Assembly: GCF_002128405.1 (NCBI RefSeq)
Contig: NZ_NETJ01000002.1
Location: 124,001-188,000 of the forward strand
DNA from: Gottfriedia solisilvae
GTDB lineage: Bacteria; Bacillota; Bacilli; Bacillales; Bacillaceae_G
Direction: 5' to 3'
Length of the DNA stretch: 64,000 nt
Shown: piece by piece, positions 9,476 through 19,022 of the stretch
Layout of the letters: each line of letters opens with the position of its first letter
How positions within the stretch are numbered: position 1 is the stretch's first letter
Notes under the pieces: generated by a model
Told to the model about the DNA's origin: nothing
Database searches by the model: none
What the model saw: only the letters and a program-made list of their open reading frames with translations
Translations under genes and position numbers: made by a program

Positions 9476-10657
9476 TTAAGCTGCTTGCTTACTGATTTCT
9501 GGTACCATTTTTTGTTTTCGATCGTGCAAGAAATAATAAATTACAGTAGTTACTAAAACGATTAGTGCAGATAAAACGTACATTGAATGGAAAGAAGTTT
9601 TTGCAGTGACAATTCCAAGTACGAAAGAACCTAATCCAATACCGATATCAAAAAACATAAAGTAAGTGGCTGTTGCCATACCTTTTCTTGCAGGAGCTGC
9701 GGTGTTAATTGCTAATGTTTGGAAACTTGGTGCGATTGAACCGTACCCCAAACCAATTAAAACAGCTGAAAGTAAAAAAATCGAAGGGATATTAGAAAAT
9801 CCTAGAACAATTAGTCCAATTGAAAAAACGATGATGCCAGGATAAATAATGATATTTTCACCTTTACGGTCAAATAACTTTCCTGTAAAAGGTCGCGACA
9901 TTAATACGACAACCGCATATACGATAAAGAAAAAGCTAGCGATTTCTACAAACCCTAATTCATTCGCATAAAGAGTAATAAATGACATGATACTACTATA
10001 ACCAAACGAAATAAATGCTGCTGTTAATGAGATCGGTAAAGCTTTTCGTTCAATTAAGTTAGAAATTCGAATCGGAGTTTTAGCACTAATGCTTTGTTTT
10101 GGGATATTTGTCGTCATTCCAAACACAAAGGAAAGAATTCCAAAAATGCCACAAATTAAAAATAAAATAGAAAAACTGAAATGATTCATAAACGTGATTC
10201 CTAAAAATGGGCCAAAAACCATCGCTAAAATCATTGCTGAGCTAAAATAACTCATACCTTCACCTCGACGTTTTGGAGGTATGATTTCTGCTACAATTGT
10301 ACCTAAAGCAGTTGTTGCTAATCCAAATGAAATTCCTTGAATAAATCGAAGTGTAAGTAATCCGAAGAAATTATTTACGATTAAATATAAAAATGTAGTG
10401 ATTGCAAAGAAAGCTAACGAAGATATTAATATTTTTCTTCTTCCAATTGTATCAAGCCATATACCACAAAAAGGTCTGATGATAACGGCTGAAATTAAGA
10501 ATACTGTGATGACAAGGCCAACCTGACTTTGTTTTTGACCTAAATCATTTAGTACATAAATAGGCAATGTTGCTGTTAATGTATAAAAAACTAAGAAAGC
10601 AAAAAATGCGCTTAAGCTAACACTAATAAAATCCTTTGTCCATAAACGTTCATTCAA
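9476..10657 (-). CDS. MFS transporter, probable drug efflux
   Basis: Twelve-helix major facilitator of 393 aa. The loop between helices 2 and 3 carries GIWLDTIGRRKIL, the family's G-x-x-x-D-R-x-G-R-R-like motif. The gene overlaps the marR-type gene by 8 nt and starts with TTG, placed 8 nt after GGGGG inside the end of marR. This coupling to a MarR regulator suggests export of a toxic compound that is also the inducer. The substrate is not known. Confidence 0.88.
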   Translation of the reverse strand: MNERLWTKDFISVSLSAFFAFLVFYTLTATLPIYVLNDLGQKQSQVGLVITVFLISAVIIRPFCGIWLDTIGRRKILISSLAFFAITTFLYLIVNNFFGLLTLRFIQGISFGLATTALGTIVAEIIPPKRRGEGMSYFSSAMILAMVFGPFLGITFMNHFSFSILFLICGIFGILSFVFGMTTNIPKQSISAKTPIRISNLIERKALPISLTAAFISFGYSSIMSFITLYANELGFVEIASFFFIVYAVVVLMSRPFTGKLFDRKGENIIIYPGIIVFSIGLIVLGFSNIPSIFLLSAVLIGLGYGSIAPSFQTLAINTAAPARKGMATATYFMFFDIGIGLGSFVLGIVTAKTSFHSMYVLSALIVLVTTVIYYFLHDRKQKMVPEISKQAA

Positions 10658-11105
10658 TTAAAATTCCCCCAGTTGTTTCTCCTTCAGATGCTTTCATATT
10701 GTTCATCATTTTTTGAAAAACTTGATGTGCAATCTCAAGCTCTTCATCGGATATATCTTTGATCACTTCATTTTCAAACGAAATGATTTTCTCTTGCCAA
10801 TCGTCAATTTGATTGATTGCTTTATCAGTAAGATGAATCATTTTTTCTCTTTTATCACTACCTTCTTTTCGAACAATTAAATCAAGACTCTCCATTCTGC
10901 ACAAAGTTCTTGTTAATGTAGGAGGCTCAATATTCAAATTCGAACAAATAGTACGTTGAGTACATGGTCCATGAAGGTTAATGTAACGAATAACAGACCA
11001 TTGTGCTAAATATAATCCTGTCGGTACAAGATTTTCATTAAATGACTTTGAAAATTGGCGCGTAACTTGATTAAGTGAAAAAAAGAAAGGCTGGCGATTT
11101 CGCAT
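10650..11105 (-). CDS. MarR-family transcriptional regulator
   Basis: Winged-helix repressor, about 151 aa. The recognition-helix region reads TQRTICSNLNIEPPTLTRTL and the wing LIVRKEGSDKREKMIHLT. The second ATG (11105) is chosen: AGGAG lies 7 nt upstream of it but only about 1 nt from the first ATG at 11111. It is the first gene of an operon with the MFS transporter. Two imperfect inverted repeats directly upstream probably form its operator, so it likely represses its own operon. Confidence 0.9.
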   Translation of the reverse strand: MRNRQPFFFSLNQVTRQFSKSFNENLVPTGLYLAQWSVIRYINLHGPCTQRTICSNLNIEPPTLTRTLCRMESLDLIVRKEGSDKREKMIHLTDKAINQIDDWQEKIISFENEVIKDISDEELEIAHQVFQKMMNNMKASEGETTGGILIE

Positions 11106-11125
11106 ATTCATTCTCCTAAAAAGTA

Positions 11126-11170
11126 AATTAGTTAGTTAGCTAATTAAATTAGTTGTCTAGCTAATTATAT
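11126..11170. promoter_or_regulatory. Probable MarR operator: tandem TTAGNTAGCTAA-like inverted repeats
   Basis: Two neighbouring copies of an ATTAGTT..AGCTAATT-like palindrome lie within 25 nt of the marR start. Such AT-rich dyads over the promoter are the usual MarR autoregulation sites. Confidence 0.65.
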
Positions 11171-11244
11171 TGGAAAATGTGGAGAATGTCTAGGGGGTTA
11201 AAATGTTACTGATATATTAATTTTGATTTAAAAAAGTATGTGCT

Positions 11245-11363
11245 GGTTTCCACTCCAGGATGCTCGTTTTCGTGGGGCGTGCGGTGAGCCTCCTCGGCGC
11301 GCCTCCGGGGTCTCACCTGTCCCGCTACTCCCACAGGAGTCGAGCACCTTCCGTTCCAACCAA
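11245..11363 (-). repeat. Bacillus ~120-bp palindromic repeat, copy 4 (best preserved)
   Basis: Runs from GGTTTCCACTCCAGGATGCT to GCACCTTCCGTTCCAACC. It contains GGTGAGCCTCCTCGG and GGGGTCTCACC as inverted halves and the CCACAGGAGTCGAGCACC end. It is the copy closest to what I know as the widespread Bacillus consensus. It fills most of the gap between the marR operator and the UDG-like gene. Confidence 0.88.
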
Positions 11364-11501
11364 TCATGAAACAACAGTATGCAATTAAAAAACTAGAATA
11401 ATGTTCATTTAGAAAATTTCAATATTACTCTAAAATAAGGATCAGTGAATCTTTTCTAAGTTAATTGTTATTTTAATTTCATTAAATACTTTTTAATTTT
11501 T

Positions 11502-12260
11502 CTATCCAAAATAAGATTTCAGTTTCTGTTTCATATCTTCCTTATTATTTGCAAACTGCTTATGACGATGACCGTTCCCGCCTGATGTATGAGGAAATCC
11601 ATGTAAAATAGAATTAAAATCAATATAGTCGTTATTTCCAAGGAATGTTAAAACTTTGGTTACGTTCACTCCTAAAGGGATAATGAGCGGATTATTTAGA
11701 CTCACTATTTCTTTCGAAAAATTATTAACGATATACTTCCTTAATAGTTCAGTATTGACTATATTTGGTGTTGATCCATTATAATTTTTACCTTTATAGA
11801 AGACAGGATAGGTGATTACCGAAGTAGTTTGAACTAAATTACTAGCAGTATTAAATAGTTCACTTGTCGATGAGATTCCTAAGTAGCTGTGTAATTGTAA
11901 TTCATCTAACATGGCAATTAGATTTTTGCGCATTGGTCCTTCAAAGCTAGATTGTTTTTTGACCTCGTGAAGAATGACTTGATCGCTTGCTGGATTTTCT
12001 TTAAAGCTAGCTACAGTTGAATAGGCTTGCTTCATTTGATGCAAACCAGGGGTAATCCCGACAATTAAAACTTTTGCATTTTCATTTATGTACTCAAAAG
12101 GAGCGTAATATATTTCTAGGTGTTTCTTTTCATCTTGATCGAGTAAAAACTGTTCATTCTTAAAGGAATTGACTTCAAGTGGAGTCGGTAAATTTAAAAT
12201 ATGTTTCTTATATGTATCAAATAAAGAATAGGGTGCGATTGTCAAAGAAAATTCCTCCAT
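11502..12260 (-). CDS. Uracil-DNA glycosylase superfamily protein, function unassigned
   Basis: The two superfamily motifs are recognisable: VGITPG (about residue 66, motif A, GxxPG) and HGFPHTSGGNGHR (from residue 220, motif B, where an H-P-S core is usual). Between them is IPLGVNVTKVL, like the beta-strand before the DNA-facing loop. No iron-sulphur cysteine set is seen. The protein is 252 aa and does not match classical Ung, Mug or family 4 UDG in detail. Base-excision activity is an inference; a non-repair role is possible. GGAGG lies close before the ATG. Confidence 0.65.
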   Translation of the reverse strand: MEEFSLTIAPYSLFDTYKKHILNLPTPLEVNSFKNEQFLLDQDEKKHLEIYYAPFEYINENAKVLIVGITPGLHQMKQAYSTVASFKENPASDQVILHEVKKQSSFEGPMRKNLIAMLDELQLHSYLGISSTSELFNTASNLVQTTSVITYPVFYKGKNYNGSTPNIVNTELLRKYIVNNFSKEIVSLNNPLIIPLGVNVTKVLTFLGNNDYIDFNSILHGFPHTSGGNGHRHKQFANNKEDMKQKLKSYFG

Positions 12261-12369
12261 TTTGTTTGTTTTTTAATTCATACTATTTTATTCTTTATAC
12301 TACTATTGACTAGGGTTGGCAAATCGATTATGTAATGTTCTTTTTTAGTAGGTCATCGACTGAAATGAA

Positions 12370-12402
12370 AAAAACCGCTGAGAAAGGACTCAGCGGCTTG
12401 AG
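12370..12402 (-). terminator. Terminator after the subtilase gene
   Basis: Perfect stem CCGCTGAG / CTCAGCGG with a 6-nt loop, followed on the minus strand by TTTTTTT. Confidence 0.88.
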
Positions 12403-12403
12403 C

Positions 12404-13861
12404 TTATTTGTCATTTGATAAGAAATTATAAATATTAGCTTCACCAGATCCATAAAGTGCATCTGAACCGGATTTTCCATAATCAGCAGCACTTTGTCTG
12501 ATTGCAGCTGCTACTTGAGAAGGTGAATATTCAGGATGAGCGGCTTTAATCACCCCGGCAATACCAGCAACTTTTGGTGCTGCCATAGAAGTTCCATGTA
12601 AATATGAATATCCATGCCATTTACCATCGCTAAATTGAGTAGTTGCATTTCCACCACCTACAGGATATGAAGGATATGTAGACAAAGTACGGTAGGTAAA
12701 GTCACGTTTATTTAAATAGTTTCCAGCAGGGTTTTGACGATACAGACTATCATATAATGGTCCATTATCTCCACCTGGAGCTGCAACGTCAATTGCACTT
12801 CCATAGTTAGAATAGAAAGCGATGCTGTTTGTTGACCATTCATTAGAAGAAGAAACAGTAATCACACCTGGAATCTGTGCAGGAACTACACGAGATGGCC
12901 CTTTAATATCTAAACCGTATGTTGCTTTCCAGTAAGCTTGCATATCATGTAAATTGTTAAAGTCTTTTGAGTCATTTCCAGCGGATACAACTACAGTAAC
13001 TCCTTTTTTAATTGCGTATTGGATCGCACGGTGATAGGCAACCATTGAAGCAGAATCACCTTTCTCATCTAAGTTATGAGCCATCCAACGCCAGCCACCA
13101 ATTGACATGTTAATTACTTCAACACCATCGTTTGCTGCTGAAACAATCGCATCCGTAATCCAAGATTGTTGAGCTCCACCAGTTGCTCCAAATACACGAT
13201 AAGCACGAACTGTTAAATTTGGTCCTACGCCTTTAACTACACCATTTGCGGCAATTGAACCAGCAACATGTGTCCCGTGACCATTTTGGTCCCATGCATT
13301 TGTTGTACCAGGTACAAATGTTTTTGAACCTGCAAGGTCAGCGTTAGCCTTTAAATCTGGGTGACCAAAGTCAATTCCAGTATCAATTACTGCAACAACT
13401 GTGTCATGATTTCCTGCATTTAATTTGTATGAATCACCATCATGTGTTAAACGCTGCATGTCCCATTGTTTATCCCAATAACTTGTAGCATTTGCATCTA
13501 ATGTAACCTTGCCACCATCTGGCGTACCAGGGGTAAAATTAAGGGAATCATCAGGATCTTTTTCTAAGTATGCTTCAAGCTCTTTACCTGCTGTAGTGAT
13601 ATTTGTATCATTTTTAATATTTGTAAGGAAGGCAGAATCAGTTGAAGCAACCTCAACGATTCCAATTTCTTCTATAATCCGTTCAACAGTTCCCCCCGCT
13701 TTTGAAATTGTATCAGAGAAATTACTAGGTAGATTTCCTTTATAAGCTAATACGTAATGTACCTGTTCAGGTGCCGCCTTAACCTTAGTTGTTTGTGTTC
13801 CAACAAGTAAAGAAAAAGATAAAGCAGAACAAATTGATAAAAAAGCTAATTTTTTTCTCAT
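12404..13861 (-). CDS. Secreted subtilisin-like serine protease (S8)
   Basis: Extracellular peptidase of 485 aa. A signal peptide ends near AKA-like KVKAAPEQ (residue 30). An I9-like propeptide follows (about 33-100), with FSDTISKAGGTVERI. The catalytic triad is Asp160 in VIDTGID, His195 in NGHGTHVAG and Ser425 in HGTSMAAPKVAG. No C-terminal P/FnIII or anchoring domain is present. It is monocistronic, with its own terminator. The family gives nutrient-scavenging proteolysis as the likely role. Confidence 0.95.
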   Translation of the reverse strand: MRKKLAFLSICSALSFSLLVGTQTTKVKAAPEQVHYVLAYKGNLPSNFSDTISKAGGTVERIIEEIGIVEVASTDSAFLTNIKNDTNITTAGKELEAYLEKDPDDSLNFTPGTPDGGKVTLDANATSYWDKQWDMQRLTHDGDSYKLNAGNHDTVVAVIDTGIDFGHPDLKANADLAGSKTFVPGTTNAWDQNGHGTHVAGSIAANGVVKGVGPNLTVRAYRVFGATGGAQQSWITDAIVSAANDGVEVINMSIGGWRWMAHNLDEKGDSASMVAYHRAIQYAIKKGVTVVVSAGNDSKDFNNLHDMQAYWKATYGLDIKGPSRVVPAQIPGVITVSSSNEWSTNSIAFYSNYGSAIDVAAPGGDNGPLYDSLYRQNPAGNYLNKRDFTYRTLSTYPSYPVGGGNATTQFSDGKWHGYSYLHGTSMAAPKVAGIAGVIKAAHPEYSPSQVAAAIRQSAADYGKSGSDALYGSGEANIYNFLSNDK

Positions 13862-14154
13862 TTACATTCCCCTTTATTACGAATATTAACGTGATTCACG
13901 TATGACTAGATTTTAATACAAGCTCTTAAGTATGTTTGTCGAAATAAGTTAGAGATTTTGGTAAAAAAACTGACAAAAATTTTCATACGAAATTATTTAA
14001 TATTAGGGACATTGAGCATTATGAATAATGAATTCAACTTGTAGCGCTATAAAATGTAAGGTATCATTATAAATGACTGAAAATTAAGAATTCTAAATAA
14101 CTCTATACATAAAATGATATTCTTTTTTAATTAAGTAATTGTGAGGTGTTAGAA

Positions 14155-15807
14155 ATGCAAAAATACGATGCGATCGTTGTAGGTGCTGGTTTAGCAGGTT
14201 TAGTAGCAACAGCCGAAATTGCTGATGCAGGGAAGAAAGTGTTGCTATTAGATCAAGAACCTGAAGCTTCATTAGGTGGACAGGCTTGGTGGTCTTTTGG
14301 TGGTTTATTTTTAGTAGATACGCCGGAACAAAGAAGACTTGGTATTAAGGATTCTAAGGAACTAGCGTGGCAAGATTGGCTTGGAACAGCTGGATTTGAC
14401 CGTGAAGAAGATGAGGATTATTGGGGTAAGAAATGGGCAGAGGCATATGTCGATTTTGCAGCAGGAGAAAAAAGATCGTGGCTATATAATATGGGCGTTC
14501 GATTTTTTCCAGTCGTTGGATGGGCTGAACGTGGTGGTTATCTTGCTGAAGGTCATGGGAATTCGGTTCCACGATTTCATGTAGTTTGGGGAACAGGTCC
14601 GGGTGTGGTCGCTCCATTTGAAAAAAGAGTAAGAGAGCACATGAAAAATGGTTTAGTAGATTATCGTCCGCGACATCGAATAGATCAGTTACTAACTCAA
14701 GATGGTGCAGTTGTTGGTGTGAGCGGTGCAATTCTTGAAGAAAGTAGTGCAAAACGTGGGGAAGATAGTTCACGTGTTGAGGTTGAGGAATTTACTTTTG
14801 AAGCAGAATCAGTATTAGTTTCAAGTGGTGGTATTGGCGCAAACTTTGATTTGATTCGCCAAAATTGGCCTAGTAGATTGGGGCAAGCACCTAAAAGAAT
14901 GATTTCCGGTGTTCCTGCACATGTTGATGGAAGGATGTTAGCAATTACTGAAAAAGCTGGCGGGCGAATCGTCAATCGAGATCGGATGTGGCATTATACG
15001 GAAGGCCTAAAAAACTGGAACCCAGTCTGGTCTAACCATGGCATTCGTATTCTACCTGGACCTTCATCAATCTGGTTAGATGCGCGTGGTCAAAGATTAC
15101 CAGCACCGAATTTTCCTGGCTTTGACACTCTAGGTACACTAGAAACAATTCAAAAAACGGGTTTTGATTATTCTTGGTTCATTTTAACAAAAAAAATCAT
15201 CCAAAAAGAATTTGCCCTATCTGGTTCTGAACAAAATCCTGATTTAACAGGAAAAAGCATTAAACAAGTAATCGGAAGAGCAACAGCTGGAATTCCTGGA
15301 CCTGTAAAAGCCTTCATGGAAAAAGGTGAAGACTTTGTTATTTCTGATACGCTAGAAGAGCTAGTGAAGGGAATGAATCAATTAACTGGTGAAAATTACA
15401 TACAATATGAAGAAATTGAGCGTCAGTTAAAAGCGCGTGATCGTGAGATTGAAAATAAATTTACAAAGGATTTACAAATCACGGCCTTAAGAGGAGCTCG
15501 AAATTATATAGGTGATAAATTAATTCGAGTAGCGCCACCTCATAAAATTTTAGATCCAAGTAATGGACCTCTAATTGCGGTGAGGCTTAATATAGTTAGT
15601 CGTAAAACTTTAGGTGGCCTTCAAACGAATCTTGACGGTAGCGTGCTTAATGAATCAGGTAATGTGATTCCTGGATTATATGCTGCAGGTGAAGTTTCAG
15701 GATTTGGTGGCGGTGGCGTACATGGTTACCGATCAATGGAAGGAACTTTTCTTGGTGGTTGTTTGTTCTCTGGCAGACAGGCTGGTCGTGCGATTGGAAG
15801 AAAATAA
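14155..15807 (+). CDS. FAD-binding dehydrogenase (KstD/fumarate-reductase-like)
   Basis: Large flavoprotein of 550 aa with an N-terminal Rossmann motif GAGLAGLVATAEIADAGKKV and a C-terminal FAD segment GLYAAGEVSGFGGGGVHGYR. It resembles the group annotated as putative FAD-binding dehydrogenase, related to 3-ketosteroid dehydrogenases. ATG at 14155 is preferred to an in-frame GTG at 14146 because GAGGTG lies 6 nt before it. A LysR regulator follows 134 nt downstream on the same strand and may control it. Substrate unknown. Confidence 0.87.
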   Translation: MQKYDAIVVGAGLAGLVATAEIADAGKKVLLLDQEPEASLGGQAWWSFGGLFLVDTPEQRRLGIKDSKELAWQDWLGTAGFDREEDEDYWGKKWAEAYVDFAAGEKRSWLYNMGVRFFPVVGWAERGGYLAEGHGNSVPRFHVVWGTGPGVVAPFEKRVREHMKNGLVDYRPRHRIDQLLTQDGAVVGVSGAILEESSAKRGEDSSRVEVEEFTFEAESVLVSSGGIGANFDLIRQNWPSRLGQAPKRMISGVPAHVDGRMLAITEKAGGRIVNRDRMWHYTEGLKNWNPVWSNHGIRILPGPSSIWLDARGQRLPAPNFPGFDTLGTLETIQKTGFDYSWFILTKKIIQKEFALSGSEQNPDLTGKSIKQVIGRATAGIPGPVKAFMEKGEDFVISDTLEELVKGMNQLTGENYIQYEEIERQLKARDREIENKFTKDLQITALRGARNYIGDKLIRVAPPHKILDPSNGPLIAVRLNIVSRKTLGGLQTNLDGSVLNESGNVIPGLYAAGEVSGFGGGGVHGYRSMEGTFLGGCLFSGRQAGRAIGRK

Positions 15808-15941
15808 TTTGTTGTAAGTTGAAGTGGAGGCGAGCAATTCGTTCTCCATTTTTCTATGTTGAGTAATATAATGATAAGGATTAAGGAGCAATGCGATATT
15901 CAATAAGTTTACAATTGTGGAAAGCGAAAGGGGGATGAATT

Positions 15942-16814
15942 TTGAGTACTTTTCAATATGAAGTATTTTTAGAAGTTGTTGAAACTGGGAGTTTTACGAA
16001 GGCAGGTGAAAAATTGGGCCTAACTCAATCAGGTGTGAGTCATAACATTTTGACACTCGAAACAGAATTAGGCGTTGTACTTCTTCATCGTAATCGTAAT
16101 GGCATATCTTTATCAGATGCAGGTGAAAGATTGATTCCTTATATTCGTCAAATCATTCAAACTGCAAAACGATTAGAACAAGAAGCAGCATTCATTCAAG
16201 GTATTGAAGTAGGAACCATTAAAATAGGTAGCTTCCCAAGTTTTTCGTCGAAGTTTCTTCCGGGTATCATCAAAGATTTTCAAAAAATATACACAGGTAT
16301 CAAAATCGAACTGTTCGAAGGTGATTACGGAAATATAAGAAAATGGCTGACACAAGGAACAATAGATCTTGGTTTTTTACCTTTACCAATTCATGATTTT
16401 GAAACGATATCTCTACGAAAAGATCGATTATATGTTTTTCTTCATAAACATCACCATTTAAGTACATTAGAAAAATTGAACGTAACTTCATTACAAAATG
16501 AATCATTTATTATGCCTAAATCAGGCTGCGAGATTTTAGTAAAGGGATTATTTAAAAAGCATAACATCGAGCCGAATATTGTATTTGAAATTGAAGATAA
16601 CCAAACAATTATCTCAATGGTTGAAGAAGAAATAGGATTGACGATCCTACCAGAGTTGGTATTACCAAAGCATTTCTCAAATACAAAAGTGATTCCACTC
16701 GAACAAGAAGTGTATCGTGAAATTGGGTTAGCGATAAAATCAATGAAGCAAGCCTCACCATCTGTTAAGAAATTTATAGAAATTGTAAAAGAAAAATGTA
16801 ACAGCTTGAATTGA
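15942..16814 (+). CDS. LysR-family transcriptional regulator
   Basis: N-terminal winged HTH (residues 1-60, with TGSFTKAGEKLGLTQSGVSHNI) and a C-terminal periplasmic-binding-like effector domain. Length 290 aa is standard. The start is TTG with GGGGG about 8 nt before it. It lies just after the FAD dehydrogenase in the same direction; local control of that gene is a guess. Its stop codon is inside the left arm of a hairpin terminator. Confidence 0.92.
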   Translation: MSTFQYEVFLEVVETGSFTKAGEKLGLTQSGVSHNILTLETELGVVLLHRNRNGISLSDAGERLIPYIRQIIQTAKRLEQEAAFIQGIEVGTIKIGSFPSFSSKFLPGIIKDFQKIYTGIKIELFEGDYGNIRKWLTQGTIDLGFLPLPIHDFETISLRKDRLYVFLHKHHHLSTLEKLNVTSLQNESFIMPKSGCEILVKGLFKKHNIEPNIVFEIEDNQTIISMVEEEIGLTILPELVLPKHFSNTKVIPLEQEVYREIGLAIKSMKQASPSVKKFIEIVKEKCNSLN

Positions 16815-16852
16815 AAATCCAAAAAGAGGATTCAATTCAAGCTGCTTTTTTA
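16802..16852. terminator. Bidirectional terminator overlapping the LysR stop codon
   Basis: Long stem CAGCTTGAATTGAA-x-AATCC / GGATTCAATTCAAGCTG followed by TTTTTTAT, between two convergent genes. Confidence 0.85.
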
Positions 16853-17746
16853 TAGCGTTAAAATGCCTCTAATTGTAATTGTTGCTTCACCTGCGACTTT
16901 AATCTTTGCAGTATCATTCTCAGGGATAACTGTAATGTATAAAGTTCCTGGTCTGCCAATCGCATTTCCCTGTGCAATCTTCAAGTGTGTTGTTTCATTT
17001 TTTGAAATAATTCCTTCTAAAAAGAGAAAGCCTGCAAGCGCACCATTTGCTGCTCCAGTTACAGGGTCCTCATTAATTCCTATACCTGGTGCGAAATCCC
17101 TCGTATACAAATCATATTCATCATTTGTATTAAAAGTATAAAGATGAGTTGTGCTGATCTGATGTTCTTTATTATGTTTGGCTAGTGAAGATAAATCTGG
17201 AACTGCAGCATCAATATCCTCTTTATTTTTCATTGGAACAAGCAAATGCCAATTACCTGTACTTGCTAATTTAATCGGGAGGTTTTGGTCAATACTGTCT
17301 TCTTTCACTCCTATTAGAGAACTAAGCGTATCAAGTTGTATCTCAAATCCTTCTGCTTTAGGCGCAACTTGGGTCATTTCAACAGTCTTTATTTTTCCAT
17401 TTTCTTTATGCCAAATAACAGGGATATGTCCGACATTTGTTTCTAGAACGATACCATCTTTTTCATCTGCTAAACCCATTTCAGTTGCAAGTAACCAAGT
17501 TAACCCTACCGTAGCATGACCACAAAAGTTAATTTCCTCGGCAGGTGTAAAATATCTCACTTTATAATCAGCAGCTACATCCGTTGATGGTAATAAAAAT
17601 ACAGATTCGGGTAAATTTAATTCTTTCGCAATATTTTGCATCTCAGACGCTGAAAGTTTTTCAGCGTCTAAAATCACCCCAGCAGTATTCCCACCAAACT
17701 TCTCTGATGTAAAAGCATCCACATGATAAACACGAATTTCCTTCAT
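16850..17746 (-). CDS. PhzF-family isomerase/epimerase
   Basis: Member of the diaminopimelate-epimerase-like fold, 298 aa. The start chosen is ATG at 17746, with AGGGG 8 nt upstream; the longer frame to 17764 puts its start too close to the upstream GGAG. Glu47 in NLPESVFLL corresponds to the acid/base glutamate of PhzF. GGNTAGV near the N-terminus, NFCGHATVG and the C-terminal DPVTGAANGALAG are diagnostic. No phenazine genes are near, so this is one of the many PhzF-like proteins without a known substrate. Confidence 0.92.
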   Translation of the reverse strand: MKEIRVYHVDAFTSEKFGGNTAGVILDAEKLSASEMQNIAKELNLPESVFLLPSTDVAADYKVRYFTPAEEINFCGHATVGLTWLLATEMGLADEKDGIVLETNVGHIPVIWHKENGKIKTVEMTQVAPKAEGFEIQLDTLSSLIGVKEDSIDQNLPIKLASTGNWHLLVPMKNKEDIDAAVPDLSSLAKHNKEHQISTTHLYTFNTNDEYDLYTRDFAPGIGINEDPVTGAANGALAGFLFLEGIISKNETTHLKIAQGNAIGRPGTLYITVIPENDTAKIKVAGEATITIRGILTL

Positions 17747-17764
17747 TTGAATATCCCCTTTCAA

Positions 17765-18173
17765 ACTCCTTTGATAGTTCTATCATATGACTCGAGGTAC
17801 TATTAGTAAAATGAATCTTTCTTATGTATTAGATTAGAAAAACTGATTTATTGAGGGAATGGGGTAGTGCATTACATAGCAATCTTTTTATAATGCCTAC
17901 TGCTAATTATTTGAATATGAACTAAACATCTTTTATGAATAAATTGTATAATTTATTCGTGGTGACTCTTATGGAATATGAATACAAAATAGTAGACATT
18001 TAAAATGACTTAATAAATGATACTTGTTATTTTGACTGATCTTGTACATGGGACTGCTTCAGCATTCTTTTCTTATTTATGTTAATGGCTTAATTAACAA
18101 GGAGAAATAAATTGACATGAAGAATTGTAATAGAGGATGTGTTTATTTCTTTAAGATAGAAAGGGTGCAGTAT
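17765..18173. other. Gene-free stretch between phzF-like and lipoprotein genes
   Basis: AT-rich with no convincing frame, hairpin or repeat. A ten-codon frame from an ATG near 17970 begins MEYEYKIVDI and stops; too short to call. The right end carries AGAAAGGGTG, the ribosome binding site of the next gene. Confidence 0.4.
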
Positions 18174-18563
18174 ATGACTAAATTCATTAAAGCGATCATT
18201 GTCCTATCTATAATCGTTTCCTTATCGGCTTGTTCAATAAATCAAAATAAAGAAAGTTTCAGGATATTCGATGAAACTCAAAGTAATGTAACTACAAAAG
18301 AAATTAACAATGAGGATGAGTTTAATAGATTAAAAAAATTATTGAATGATGCCAATCTACCTGATGATAAATGGCCAGATCGTGATGCGGACTATACTAT
18401 AAAGCACGAAAAAGAGGGCCAGTCGGAATTAATAAATAATTATAAAGTGTGGATTGAGGACAGTCAGGTAATTCTAGTAGATATTCTTAATCATAAGTAT
18501 GGCAAATTTGAAGATGTAGATGCACAGAAACTTAAGGAAATATTAAAAATAGAAAACCTATAA
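18174..18563 (+). CDS. Small lipoprotein of unknown function
   Basis: The start chosen (ATG 18174) gives a classical lipoprotein signal: MTKFIKAIIVLSIIVSLSAC, with lipobox LSAC. AAAGGGTG lies about 8 nt upstream. The mature part, about 110 residues, is acidic and charged, with no repeats or known motif. It should sit on the outer face of the cytoplasmic membrane. Unknown function. Confidence 0.75.
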   Translation: MTKFIKAIIVLSIIVSLSACSINQNKESFRIFDETQSNVTTKEINNEDEFNRLKKLLNDANLPDDKWPDRDADYTIKHEKEGQSELINNYKVWIEDSQVILVDILNHKYGKFEDVDAQKLKEILKIENL

Positions 18564-18701
18564 AATTGTTTCTTACTCGGCTAAGTCACTTATTTTTAAG
18601 CTACCAAATAAGGTATATATTTTAAATTTAATATAAAAAATAACACTTGGGTAAAGGACGAGGCTTTAGGTTTATCAATGCTAAAAAAGGAGGAGATTAA
18701 T

Positions 18702-19022
18702 ATGTTGGTAGTGACCACAGAAAAAATTGAAGGCTATAAAGTTTTTGAGGTAAAAGGACCTGCCTTTGGTCTAATTGTTAGAAGTAGAGGTCTCGGTGGG
18801 GATATTATGGCAGGGCTAAAATCGCTAGTAGGAGGAGAAATCAAACAATATACTGCTATGCTAGAAGACTCGAGAAAAGAAGCCTTGGATCGTATGATTA
18901 AAAATGCGAATGAAATGGGCGCAAATGCAATTATCATGATGCGATATGACTCTGGAGAAATTGGTACAAACATGAGTGAAATTGTAGCATATGGAACAGC
19001 TGTCGTTGTGGAGAAATTATAA
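18702..19022 (+). CDS. YbjQ/UPF0145-family protein
   Basis: Small cytoplasmic protein of 106 aa from the YbjQ family, which forms ring-shaped oligomers with unknown role. The motif GLGGDIMAGLKSLVGGEIK is characteristic, as is the C-terminal GANAIIMMRYD. ATG at 18702 is used because AAGGAGGAG lies 6 nt before it; an upstream in-frame ATG at 18678 precedes that site. It is coupled to the next gene by a TAATG overlap. Confidence 0.9.
   Translation: MLVVTTEKIEGYKVFEVKGPAFGLIVRSRGLGGDIMAGLKSLVGGEIKQYTAMLEDSRKEALDRMIKNANEMGANAIIMMRYDSGEIGTNMSEIVAYGTAVVVEKL

Noticed and set aside
14354-14975. Long antisense frames inside the FAD dehydrogenase gene
   Set aside because: Shadows of a well-supported gene; no ribosome binding sites and no recognisable domains.
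17970-18003. Ten-codon frame MEYEYKIVDI, like the beginning of a DUF4177 protein
   Set aside because: Too short; no further homology after the stop in any frame.
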